From: WTJY01 sp041568735
Lineage (GTDB): Bacteria; Chloroflexota; Anaerolineae; Promineifilales; Promineifilaceae
Reading direction: 5' to 3'
Assembly (NCBI GenBank): GCA_041568735.1
Contig: JBFFZG010000185.1
Coordinates: forward strand, 1 to 9,922
Length of the DNA stretch: 9,922 nucleotides
The notes beneath the pieces were generated by a model. It worked only from the letters and a program-made list of their open reading frames with translations. It made no database searches and was not told the origin of the DNA. The translations under genes were made by a program, and so were the position numbers. Shown piece by piece: positions 1-6,886 of this stretch (positions are counted from its first letter, which is position 1; every line of letters begins with the position of its first letter).

Positions 1-2
1 GA

Positions 3-59
3 TTGAACCCATCGATCGGGAAAAAAGCCGCGTTGGGGTTGGGAATCGATGGGTCTCAA
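3..59. repeat. Imperfect inverted repeat (14/15-bp arms) downstream of the family 2 glycosyltransferase gene
   Basis: The left arm (3-16, TTGAACCCATCGAT) is the reverse complement of the right arm (45-59, ATCGATGGGTCTCAA), apart from one unpaired base, C55. The inner 10 bp (7-16 with 45-54) match perfectly. The spacer is 28 nt (17-44) and contains an A-run at 21-26. The repeat lies about 40 bp beyond the stop codon of the minus-strand glycosyltransferase gene, so its transcript could fold here. No U-tract follows on the minus strand, so it is not a standard intrinsic terminator. It could be a 3'-end stabilising hairpin, a protein-binding palindrome or one end of a small repeat element. The rest of 1-100 shows no gene. 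Confidence 0.6.
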
Positions 60-100
60 ACCGCTCAGGCCGGGCTTGAAAAATGGGAAAATTCCGGCGT

Positions 101-1369
101 TCATCCGCTATTTTCCAGCGATAGGGGTGGTCTCCCGGCCGGCCTGATCTGTTTCAGCAGGTCTACCAGGCGCCGGCCGAGCAGCCCCTTGAGCCAGGTC
201 ACCTGGAACTGTCTCTGGCCCAGGAGCCGGGGATTGTGACCCACGGCCCGCGGGAGATAACGCCGCACCAGGTCCAGGCGGCCGCCCCCATAAGCCACGA
301 GCGCGAGGGCGAACCAGGCATTGCCGAATGCCTGGCCGCGTCTGCCCCGCAGCCGGCCCGCGAGGTCGGGATCGGAAAAAATCGCGTCGAGCGCCGGCAG
401 CAGCAGGGCGGCATTCCGCTCGACGGCCACGTGGGAACCGGCCACCCGCCGGCCGAGCGGCTGGTCGCAGCAGGCCAGCTCGTAGAGCGCTTCGAGCGAC
501 GTCGAGGAAGCGGGATGGGCGGCCAGCGCCTGCCGGAGAAAGTCGCGCCCGATGGCCGGTTCTTTCCGCAGGAAAAAGCCCTGGGCGGCGTACCGGAAGA
601 CGGCGGCCGCACTGCGCTGCCGGTCCTCGGGCCAGCCGGCCGGATCGCCGGCCGGGCGGCCGAAGTGCTTTTCCACCACCGCCAGCTGGGTGCGCAGCAT
701 GCGCTCGACCCCACCCGACATGTTGCCGTCGTGGATCCGGTATTCGACCAGGGGATCGGGCAGGCTGCCGAACGGGACTGCGGCGGCCACGCGCAGCCAC
801 ATATCCCAATCTTCAGAAGCCCGCAGGCTCTCATCGAATAAACCGACCTGATCAAAGCAGCGCCGGCGGACCAGAACGGCCGAAGGGATGAAAAATTCCC
901 CGCCGACCAGGGCGGTGCGCATCATCCCGGCCGGTACCGTGCCGGTGCTGACCTGAGGCAGCCGGTTTTCTCGAGCGTCGATGAAAAAACAGCCGGTATG
1001 GACGGCGCCGGCTTCCGGATGGGCCTCGAGATAGGCGCCGGTCGCCGCCAAAAATTCCGGCCGCCAGCTGTCGTCGGCATCCAGCAGGGCGATGAGCTCC
1101 CCGCGGGCCGCCCGGATGCCGGTGTTCCGCGCGCCTGGCAGCCCCCGATTTTCCTGCCACACATACCGCACCCGCCGTTCGCCCCGGTTTGGGTAGCCCT
1201 GAACGACAGCCCTGGTCTGATCGGTCGAGCCGTCGTCGACGACGAGCACTTCAAAATCCTGCCGGGACTGGGCCAGGATGCTGTCGATCGCCCGGGCCAA
1301 AAAGTGGCCGTGATTAAAACAGGGAACCACCACGCTGACGCGCGGGGGTGTTTCTCTGGTATCTGCCAT
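101..1369 (-). CDS. Family 2 (GT-A fold) glycosyltransferase with helical C-terminal extension
   Basis: This protein of 422 residues probably transfers a sugar from a nucleotide-sugar donor to a growing surface glycan on the cytoplasmic face of the membrane. The GT-A domain fills about residues 10-218. It starts with the strand VSVVVPCFN (11-19), then VVDDGSTD (43-50), then the metal-binding DxD region LLDADDSW (95-102), then the SEDWDMW motif (185-191) carrying the likely catalytic acid, and ends with YRIHDGNMS (210-218). Residues about 220-422 form a helix-rich, TPR-like extension with no transmembrane segment visible. The ATG at 1369 is the first usable start, because an in-frame TGA lies five codons upstream; the Shine-Dalgarno site is weak. 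The gene is divergent from the beta-helix gene and its stop is followed by an inverted repeat. The family is clear, but donor, acceptor and linkage cannot be read from sequence. Confidence 0.93.
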   Translation of the reverse strand: MADTRETPPRVSVVVPCFNHGHFLARAIDSILAQSRQDFEVLVVDDGSTDQTRAVVQGYPNRGERRVRYVWQENRGLPGARNTGIRAARGELIALLDADDSWRPEFLAATGAYLEAHPEAGAVHTGCFFIDARENRLPQVSTGTVPAGMMRTALVGGEFFIPSAVLVRRRCFDQVGLFDESLRASEDWDMWLRVAAAVPFGSLPDPLVEYRIHDGNMSGGVERMLRTQLAVVEKHFGRPAGDPAGWPEDRQRSAAAVFRYAAQGFFLRKEPAIGRDFLRQALAAHPASSTSLEALYELACCDQPLGRRVAGSHVAVERNAALLLPALDAIFSDPDLAGRLRGRRGQAFGNAWFALALVAYGGGRLDLVRRYLPRAVGHNPRLLGQRQFQVTWLKGLLGRRLVDLLKQIRPAGRPPLSLENSG

Positions 1370-1523
1370 ATCAAATGGGTTTCATCTGGTGAATTTACGT
1401 AGATTTCGGCATGGACGGCCCGACCCAACCGGTCATAATGAAATGAAAACGGGTGCCTGCCGCCGGCCAGGTTGGCCGATCGAAGGCCAGGATTAACCGG
1501 CTTAAGAACGGCCTGTTTCATGG

Positions 1524-1555
1524 TTTACATTGGAATAATTTTCAGGCGGTATAAT
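1524..1555 (+). promoter_or_regulatory. Candidate sigma-70-type promoter for the beta-helix gene
   Basis: A perfect -10 hexamer TATAAT lies at 1550-1555. The best upstream -35-like element is TTTACA at 1524-1529 (5 of 6 to TTGACA), but the 20-bp spacer is longer than the usual 16-18 bp. No extended -10 TG is present. The site sits in a locally AT-rich patch about 190 bp upstream of the preferred ATG at 1743, implying a leader of about 180 nt. Confidence 0.4.
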
Positions 1556-1730
1556 TCTTTTTACGAGCAGCCGACGACCGGGGCGTCAAAATTCGGGAAA
1601 TCACCTTTCCCATTGACCGCCTCGCAACCTCGCTTCTGTTTATTCACCGATAGGCCTTCAGGTTAATTCAGTGCGTCGTGTTTCTGGACCGATGAAGGGA
1701 ACAGAACGGGGTTTGGCGGGTCGATACACC

Positions 1731-1735
1731 AAGGA
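1731..1735 (+). promoter_or_regulatory. Ribosome binding site deciding the start of the beta-helix gene
   Basis: AAGGA lies 7 nt before the ATG at 1743, which is good Shine-Dalgarno spacing. The earlier in-frame candidates, GTG at 1671 and ATG at 1692, have no comparable site. This supports starting the protein at 1743. Confidence 0.65.
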
Positions 1736-1742
1736 AAAAAGA

Positions 1743-3584
1743 ATGTTTGAGTCGAACCAAATGGCGGAGGCCGCACCCCGCCTTGAAAATAAAAAAGAAT
1801 TCAAAATACCGGCCGGTCAGAACCAATTACGGGCCGGCCGGCGCACCAGGCTGTTGTTTCTGACAGCCCTCTTTGTAGCAGTATTATGCACCCTGACCCT
1901 TTCAACCTCGCTTACCCCTATCCAGGCGGCGGGGAATGTTTACTACATGTCACCCACGGGCAGTGACAGCAACCCCGGTACGGAAGCACAGCCGTGGGCG
2001 TCGTTTAACCGGGCCTGGAACTCTCTATATCCCGGCGACACGCTCGTTCTGCTCGACGGGGTCTATTATCAGACCCTGCGCCCCAACCGGCGCAACGGCC
2101 AGCAGGGCAGCCCGATCACCATCAAGGCGAAAAACGATGGAAAGGCGATTATCGACGGCCAGTTCGTGCGCGACGTGGTATTTCTCGGCGATACCTGGCC
2201 GGGACCGATCGGCAGCTGGTTTGTCATCGAAGGAATTATCGGCCGGAACGCCGTCCAGTCAGTCTTTTTCATTCGAGCGGACAACAACGTCTTGCGCCGG
2301 GTTTCAGGCTACAACGCCCACACCGATAAAAACGCCCACGTCTACACAGTCTGGGCCAGCAACAACCTGATCGAGGACTGCATCGCCGCCGGCACCGGCC
2401 GGAAAATGATCATGCTCTACGAGGGATCCAACAACACGGTTCGGCGCTGCCTGGCCGATTGGAGCGCCTGGGACGGCCGGGAATTCTGCGGCATCACCTG
2501 GCCCTGGGGAGACGGCATCCAGATTTACAGCGGGGACAACAGTATCGTCGAAAACAGCATCGTTTACGGCCAGCTCCCCGCGTGGGGGGTCTCCATCCAG
2601 GCCAATGATTACAACCTGTCGGCGGTCAACAACAAAGTCCTCGGCACCATGGCCCTCCAGGTCGGGGTCAATAAAGATAACTCGATCAAGCAGTGGGGCA
2701 CCGTCCGGCCGACCCCGAATTCCTGCCCGGACATGGTTTCCAGCTTCAACTGGCCGGGGATGCGCTCCGGATTCATGCTCTACGGGCAGGGGGAGCTGCG
2801 CAACAACCTGTTCCGGGACATTTTCTCCTGGGGCAATGCCGGCCTCGGCCTGACGTTTGTGACCATTTCCGGCTTAAATCCCAAATCCGGCAACAATATC
2901 ATCGACCACGCCACGATCATCAACAACGGGAAAGCCAATCCGGATGGGCCCTGGCCCGGTCAAAACGGTGGTAAAAATGTCGACGTCCTCGACAAAGAGC
3001 TGGCGCTCTTTAACGGGGTCACCAACAGCTACATCCAGACGGTCTTCCGGAAATGGGACAACTACCCCGGCGGCAGCAAAGATGTCTACACGATGAACGG
3101 ACCGGGCGCCCGGCTGACCAACCGCTATGTCGACGGCGTGCTGACAAGCCAGCCGCTCTGGCCCTGGCCGATGGAAGAGCGGGTCAAAAACGAGCTCGGC
3201 TACTCCGTCACCAACCTGGTGGGCAGCATCGCCGGCTTGAGGGGGTTCAACCTCATCGTCACGCCGAAAACCGGGCTGATTTCGTCCGGCGGCTCGGCTG
3301 ACGTCAACGTCACCATTCAGCCGACCGGTGATTTCAACGAAAAGGTCACCCTGACTACGACCACCACTTCAAACGATGTGCAGATTACGCCGGCGACGTA
3401 TGACGTACCCAACGGCTCCGGGCAGTTCACCCTGAAGCTCACCGATCTCAACCCGCCGTCGTTTACCGGCCCGGATTCGCACCGGGTGACGATTACGGCG
3501 ACCGCCAACGGCATCACCCGGACGGCCGATGTAATCCTCCTGGTCAACAGCAAAAAATACTACATGCCGATGGTCAACCGGTGA
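1743..3584 (+). CDS. Secreted right-handed beta-helix protein with Ig-like domain and Chloroflexota-type C-terminal motif
   Basis: Counted from the ATG at 1743 the protein has 613 residues. A long charged n-region (1-36, ending AGRRTR) precedes a hydrophobic segment (about 37-57) and a likely signal-peptidase site near IQAAG (60-64), so export is expected. The mature start, YYMSPTGSDSNPGT (67-80) followed by PGDTLVLLDGVYY (97-109), is the usual opening of secreted parallel beta-helix proteins. Helix turns with N-ladder patterns follow: NNVLRRV (181-187), NNLIEDC (207-213), NNTVRRC (230-236), NSIVENS (266-272) and NNLFRDI (354-360). A WPWPMEER segment lies at 473-480. Residues about 502-602 resemble an Ig-like beta-sandwich of the kind found in secreted hydrolases. 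The protein ends KKYYMPMVNR. Such folds occur in polysaccharide lyases, epimerases and glycan-binding proteins, and I could not place catalytic residues, so the activity is open. The in-frame extension to GTG 1671 (637 residues) is less likely. Confidence 0.85.
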   Translation: MFESNQMAEAAPRLENKKEFKIPAGQNQLRAGRRTRLLFLTALFVAVLCTLTLSTSLTPIQAAGNVYYMSPTGSDSNPGTEAQPWASFNRAWNSLYPGDTLVLLDGVYYQTLRPNRRNGQQGSPITIKAKNDGKAIIDGQFVRDVVFLGDTWPGPIGSWFVIEGIIGRNAVQSVFFIRADNNVLRRVSGYNAHTDKNAHVYTVWASNNLIEDCIAAGTGRKMIMLYEGSNNTVRRCLADWSAWDGREFCGITWPWGDGIQIYSGDNSIVENSIVYGQLPAWGVSIQANDYNLSAVNNKVLGTMALQVGVNKDNSIKQWGTVRPTPNSCPDMVSSFNWPGMRSGFMLYGQGELRNNLFRDIFSWGNAGLGLTFVTISGLNPKSGNNIIDHATIINNGKANPDGPWPGQNGGKNVDVLDKELALFNGVTNSYIQTVFRKWDNYPGGSKDVYTMNGPGARLTNRYVDGVLTSQPLWPWPMEERVKNELGYSVTNLVGSIAGLRGFNLIVTPKTGLISSGGSADVNVTIQPTGDFNEKVTLTTTTTSNDVQITPATYDVPNGSGQFTLKLTDLNPPSFTGPDSHRVTITATANGITRTADVILLVNSKKYYMPMVNR

Positions 3585-3603
3585 AGGACATGGTTTGCAC
3601 TGG

Positions 3604-3624
3604 CCTTTCGCGAGCGCTGAAAGG
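3604..3624 (+). repeat. Small hairpin preceding the terminator
   Basis: CCTTTC (3604-3609) pairs perfectly with GAAAGG (3619-3624) around a 9-nt loop. It lies between the beta-helix stop and the main terminator. It has no T-run of its own. It may aid termination or protect the 3' end, or be incidental. Confidence 0.45.
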
Positions 3625-3634
3625 TCGGCGTGGG

Positions 3635-3664
3635 CGGCCGCTCTCTGTCGGGAGCGGCCGTTTT
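3635..3664 (+). terminator. Intrinsic terminator of the beta-helix gene
   Basis: CGGCCGCTC (3635-3643) pairs perfectly with GAGCGGCCG (3652-3660). The helix can extend inward by a T-G wobble and a C-G pair to a 4-nt TGTC loop. TTTT (3661-3664) and further T-rich sequence follow directly. It lies 51 bp after the stop at 3584, in the gap between convergent genes. Read on the minus strand no U-tract follows, so it should work mainly for the plus-strand gene. Confidence 0.85.
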
Positions 3665-3698
3665 GCTTTGGAAGGCGTTCTCCCCCTGAGCTCCTGGC

Positions 3699-4712
3699 TT
3701 ATCCGGCCGGCAGCAGGCCGGCGACCACCGCGCGGATCTGGGACAGCTGATCCTGGAGGTCGAATTTTTCACAGGCCAGCCGCCGCATATCTTCCCGCAG
3801 CTGTTTTTGATCGTTGGCCGGCAGCCGGCTGTAGGCGATTATCTTTTCTTGAAGTTCGGACTCGCCGATATAGAGATTGTCGCCCGGCAGGACTTCTTCC
3901 GCGCCGTCCCAGAAATGGGAAAGGCAGTAGCAGCCGGATGCCATCGCCTCGACCAGGGAGACCTGGTGCCCTTCCCAGTAGCTGTTGGAGATAAACATGT
4001 CGATCTGCCGCAGCCACTCCGGCGTATCGGTGATATGGTCGTAGAAAAAGACGCTGTCGCGCAGATCCAGCCGGTCGACCAGCTGCTGAATCGACACGTA
4101 ATATTCATCGAGATCGGGTCCCGTGATGCGGCCGCCGGCGACGTGCAGGCGGGCCGGAAATCCTTTCTGCCGGAGTTCGTGCACCGCGATGACAATCTCA
4201 TAGATCCGCTTACGCGGATAGAAGGCGCACAGCATGCCCAGGTCGAACCCAAACGGGCGGTCCATATCGGGATAAAAACGATCGAGGGGTTTGGCGTTGT
4301 AGATAACGGTTGTCTTGTGAGCCTGGTCCGGAAAGAGGGCGTTAAATTTCCGCTGCATCGCCTGGCTGACCAGGATGATGCGGTCGACCGGATCCCAGTT
4401 GATGTGTGGGGCCCAGGCGTAGAGTTCGTAGGAGTGGAGGCGGACGGCGATCGGGCCGTATTTGGGCATGCGGGTCGCTTCAATGAGGAGTTCGCTCGCC
4501 CATTCGAAGAAAGTGAGATCGCTTTTTTTCAGCACCGTTCGGATCCCGCGGGAAAAGGCCCAGCGGTTGAGACGGCCGTAGAGGAGCGGCGTCTGGTAAA
4601 CTTTTCGCTCGAAGACGACCGGCTCGTAGATCCGACCCAGGTCGGCCGCGATTTCGTGGAAAAACTTCCAGTCACCCTGCTCCCCTACGAGAAGCCCAAT
4701 CTTTTTTGTCAA
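3699..4712 (-). CDS. GT4-type (GT-B fold) glycosyltransferase, TTG start
   Basis: This 337-residue protein is likely a retaining glycosyltransferase using a nucleotide-sugar donor in surface-glycan assembly. The C-terminal Rossmann half is recognisable: a linker YNAKPLDRFYPD (138-149), the strand-helix LGMLCAFYPRKR (158-169), RLHVAGG (188-194), and the GT4 signature EGHQVSLVEAMASG (247-260) containing the E-x7-E pair E247 and E255. The N-terminal half begins KIGLLVGEQGDW and is less conserved. There is no signal peptide or membrane segment. The start is TTG at 4712, chosen because AAAGGAG lies 7 nt upstream and the N-terminus then opens on the first Rossmann strand. It is the last gene of the minus-strand cluster, 47 bp after the asparagine-synthase-like gene. 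Donor and acceptor are unknown. Confidence 0.85.
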   Translation of the reverse strand: MTKKIGLLVGEQGDWKFFHEIAADLGRIYEPVVFERKVYQTPLLYGRLNRWAFSRGIRTVLKKSDLTFFEWASELLIEATRMPKYGPIAVRLHSYELYAWAPHINWDPVDRIILVSQAMQRKFNALFPDQAHKTTVIYNAKPLDRFYPDMDRPFGFDLGMLCAFYPRKRIYEIVIAVHELRQKGFPARLHVAGGRITGPDLDEYYVSIQQLVDRLDLRDSVFFYDHITDTPEWLRQIDMFISNSYWEGHQVSLVEAMASGCYCLSHFWDGAEEVLPGDNLYIGESELQEKIIAYSRLPANDQKQLREDMRRLACEKFDLQDQLSQIRAVVAGLLPAG

Positions 4713-4719
4713 GCCGCGT

Positions 4720-4726
4720 CTCCTTT
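4720..4726 (-). promoter_or_regulatory. Ribosome binding site supporting the TTG start
   Basis: Read on the minus strand this is AAAGGAG, 7 nt before the TTG at 4712. Its quality supports the non-ATG start. Confidence 0.7.
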
Positions 4727-4759
4727 TCGTTAATCTATCCCCGAGATGTTCCGCCGGGG

Positions 4760-6835
4760 TCAGGCGAAAATTTCGACCGCCTGCCGCTGAGAAAGGGCCT
4801 GGAATGCCGCCTGCGGGCTGCGGTTGAAGTAGATATCATGCCAGAGGATGAGGTTGAAAATGCGCCAGAGGCCGGGCGTGGCTACCAGGTCGTCATCTCC
4901 CTGGTCCCGAATTTGCCGGAGCACGTCGCGGCCCAGGTAGCAGTGGATCGGCCCGCCGTCGTGGCGGGTCAGCAGGTCGCGAATCTGTCCGACCCCCGCC
5001 TTCAGCCAGCCCAGCTCCGGTGTGGGAAAGCCCAGTTTGGACCGCCGCCAGCAGATTTCAGGCGGCAGCAGGCCGTCCATCGAGCGGCGCAGGATCCACT
5101 TGCTCCACCCATCCCGCAGCCGGTAGTTTAATGGGAGCTGGAACACCATTTCCACCAGCCGGTAGTCGAGGAACGGCAGCCGGGCCTCCAGGGAAAAAGC
5201 CATCGAGTTGCGATCCTCGTACCGGAGGAGCTTGGGCAGGTTGGTCGTGGTCAGGTCCCGGTAGAGCAGCCCGGCCAGCCCGCTTTCGTCTACCCCGGTG
5301 AACGGCTGCCAGCGGCGATCGGCAAATCGCTTCAGAAATTCAGGCGCCAGCTGCCACTCTTTCAGACCGCTGCCGCCACCACCCGGGATCCCTTGCGGGG
5401 GGAGCAGCCGGCGCACGCCCTGCTGCAGCCGCCAGGGCAGCTGGTTGGTCAGGTGATCGAGGATGACACCGCGGACCGGGCTGCCGCCGACGCGGGAAGC
5501 GATCCAGCCGGCCTGGATGGCGGCCGGCAGACCGAGCTCCTGGCGAATCTGGCTGAGGTATGGGGGATAATAGGCGTAGTAGCCGGCCAGGGTTTCATCG
5601 CCACCCTGCCCGTCCAGGAGCACCGTCACCCCACGCTGCCGGGCCAGCCGCATGACATTCCACTGGGGATACTGGCTGGTGGAGTCGACCGGTTCGTCGA
5701 GATGCCAGACGAAGGATTCGATCTCCCGCCACAGAAGATCGGGGTCGGGAAAGACGAGATTTTCTTCCGCGCCGGTCCGTTCAACGATCAGATGGCTGTA
5801 CTGATATTCGTCGATGTCGGCTTCCCGATTGCGGGCGGTAAAGGTTTTTTGATGGTCCCCGACCAGGGAAGCCGGAATGACCTGCTCCTCGAGCAGCAGC
5901 CGGTTGGCCAGGGTGACGACGGAGGAGGAGTCGAGCCCCCCGCTCAGGCAGGAGCCGACCGGCACGTCGCTGCGCAGCCGCAGGCGGATCCCATCCTCCA
6001 GGAGATGGGCGTACTGCTCGTAGCGTTCCGGCTTATCCCGGCCGGTGCCATCATGGACGGCCGGGTTGATCACCGCCTCCCACCAGCGTCGGATGTCGAT
6101 CTGCCCGGTCGCCAGATCGAGCAGTAGAAAATGGGCGGCCGGCAGGGCGAAAATTCCCTGAAAGAAGGTCTGTTCGGTGTGATCGGACTGGCCGAGCGAC
6201 AGATAATCGAAGATGGCCCGGTCGTTCGGCTCGCGGGGCACCGCCGGATGGTGGAGCAGGGTCTTGATTTCGGAGGCGAACACAAAGAAGCCGTCCTGGT
6301 TGTGGTAGTAGAACGGCTTGATTCCAAAGCGATCCCGGCCGCAGAAAAGCCGGCGGCGCCGGCCGTCCCAGAGGGCGAAGGCGAACATCCCGTTGAAGTG
6401 GGAGAGGCAGTCGACCCCCCACTCCGCATAGGCGGCCATGATCACTTCGGTGTCTGACCCGCTGGCGAAGGTGTGGCCGGCGGCAGCCAGCTCCTGCCGC
6501 AGCTCGATGTAGTTGTAGATTTCCCCGTTGAAAACGAGCCACAGGGCGCCGTCCTGGTAGGACATCGGCATGTGGCCGGCCGCCGACAGGTCGAGGATAG
6601 CCAGCCGGCGGCTGCCCAGGACCAGGTCGGCCCCGGCCGTCCCGACCGCCCCGATCGGCGGCAGGTTCAGCTCCGGCATCGTGTCCGGGCCGGCTGCCAG
6701 CCGCCACGCGCCCGTGGAGCTATCGGCCAGGAGAAAGCCGCCGTCGTCCGGTCCGCGATGCTGCTGCACCCCGTTCATGACGGCGATCGGTTCCAGCCGG
6801 CCGCGCCGGTCGACTATCCCACAAATTCCACACAT
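4760..6835 (-). CDS. asnB: AsnB-like glutamine-dependent amidotransferase (asparagine synthase family)
   Basis: The 691-residue protein has both halves of the class II asparagine synthetase family. The glutaminase domain starts at Cys2, the nucleophile exposed after Met removal, and shows HRGPDD (26-31), NGEIYN (103-108), GSDTE (126-130) and RDRFGIKP (167-174). The synthetase domain has the ATP PP-loop SGGLDSS (298-304), DGQGGDE (408-414) and RYEDRNSMAFSLEARLPFLD (538-557). All expected catalytic motifs are intact. It should release ammonia from glutamine, activate a carboxylate with ATP and form an amide. In free metabolism the product is asparagine. Within glycan clusters, relatives such as WbpS and WbqG are known (from memory) to amidate uronic acids, so a sugar substrate is plausible. 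It is longer than E. coli AsnB (554 residues), with extra sequence near residues 38-72 and roughly 430-520, including a PGGGGSG stretch. It lies 51 bp after the aminotransferase gene. Confidence 0.93.
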   Translation of the reverse strand: MCGICGIVDRRGRLEPIAVMNGVQQHRGPDDGGFLLADSSTGAWRLAAGPDTMPELNLPPIGAVGTAGADLVLGSRRLAILDLSAAGHMPMSYQDGALWLVFNGEIYNYIELRQELAAAGHTFASGSDTEVIMAAYAEWGVDCLSHFNGMFAFALWDGRRRRLFCGRDRFGIKPFYYHNQDGFFVFASEIKTLLHHPAVPREPNDRAIFDYLSLGQSDHTEQTFFQGIFALPAAHFLLLDLATGQIDIRRWWEAVINPAVHDGTGRDKPERYEQYAHLLEDGIRLRLRSDVPVGSCLSGGLDSSSVVTLANRLLLEEQVIPASLVGDHQKTFTARNREADIDEYQYSHLIVERTGAEENLVFPDPDLLWREIESFVWHLDEPVDSTSQYPQWNVMRLARQRGVTVLLDGQGGDETLAGYYAYYPPYLSQIRQELGLPAAIQAGWIASRVGGSPVRGVILDHLTNQLPWRLQQGVRRLLPPQGIPGGGGSGLKEWQLAPEFLKRFADRRWQPFTGVDESGLAGLLYRDLTTTNLPKLLRYEDRNSMAFSLEARLPFLDYRLVEMVFQLPLNYRLRDGWSKWILRRSMDGLLPPEICWRRSKLGFPTPELGWLKAGVGQIRDLLTRHDGGPIHCYLGRDVLRQIRDQGDDDLVATPGLWRIFNLILWHDIYFNRSPQAAFQALSQRQAVEIFA

Positions 6836-6853
6836 ATCCCTGATACCCCTCGG

Positions 6854-6866
6854 GGCCGCAGCGGCC
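6854..6866 (-). repeat. GC-rich palindrome between the aminotransferase and asnB-like genes
   Basis: GGCCGC (6854-6859) and GCGGCC (6861-6866) form a near-perfect palindrome around A6860, realistically a 4-bp GGCC stem with a 5-nt loop. A further CCCC-GA-GGGG element, read on the minus strand, lies next to it, just before the asnB-like start. It may slow ribosomes or pair with the translation start region. In GC-rich DNA it may also be chance. Confidence 0.3.
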
Positions 6867-6886
6867 GCGGCACCTGATCGGAAGCG

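Larger units (their letters stand above)
1370..1742. other. Divergent intergenic region (about 370 bp)
   Basis: This stretch separates the minus-strand glycosyltransferase gene from the plus-strand beta-helix gene and should hold promoters for both. It is visibly more AT-rich around 1510-1560 than the flanking genes. It contains a perfect -10 box for the plus strand, a short perfect inverted repeat (CGGCCA at 1464-1469 with TGGCCG at 1473-1478, a possible operator) and a Shine-Dalgarno site just before 1743. I found no convincing promoter for the minus-strand gene and no riboswitch that I recognise. Open frames crossing it do not look like genes. Confidence 0.6.

Noticed and set aside
3..239. 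Plus-strand open frame of 78 codons at the left edge
   Set aside because: It runs through the inverted repeat and then antisense to the well-supported glycosyltransferase gene, and its product shows no recognisable motif.
922..1521. Minus-strand open frame of 199 codons overlapping the glycosyltransferase start
   Set aside because: Most of it is an out-of-frame shadow of the GT domain. The unique N-terminal part (1370-1521) has no recognisable motif and its start has no clear ribosome site.
1613..1646. TTGACC (1613-1618) as a second promoter for the beta-helix gene
   Set aside because: The sequence 17-18 bp downstream (CTGTTT/TGTTTA) is a poor -10.
1556..1742. Possible riboswitch or structured leader before the beta-helix gene
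   Set aside because: The long leader invited a search for cyclic-di-GMP and similar aptamers, but I saw none of their conserved core sequences.
3807..4733. Long plus-strand open frame opposite the GT4 gene
   Set aside because: It is antisense to a gene with the E-x7-E signature and a good ribosome site. High GC at third codon positions commonly produces such mirror frames.
5393..6127. Plus-strand open frame of 244 codons opposite the asnB-like gene
   Set aside because: It is antisense to the intact PP-loop domain and its product has no family resemblance.
6051..6707. Second minus-strand frame inside the asnB-like gene
   Set aside because: It is a shifted-frame shadow of the glutaminase domain, and the real frame is unbroken, so there is no frameshift to explain.
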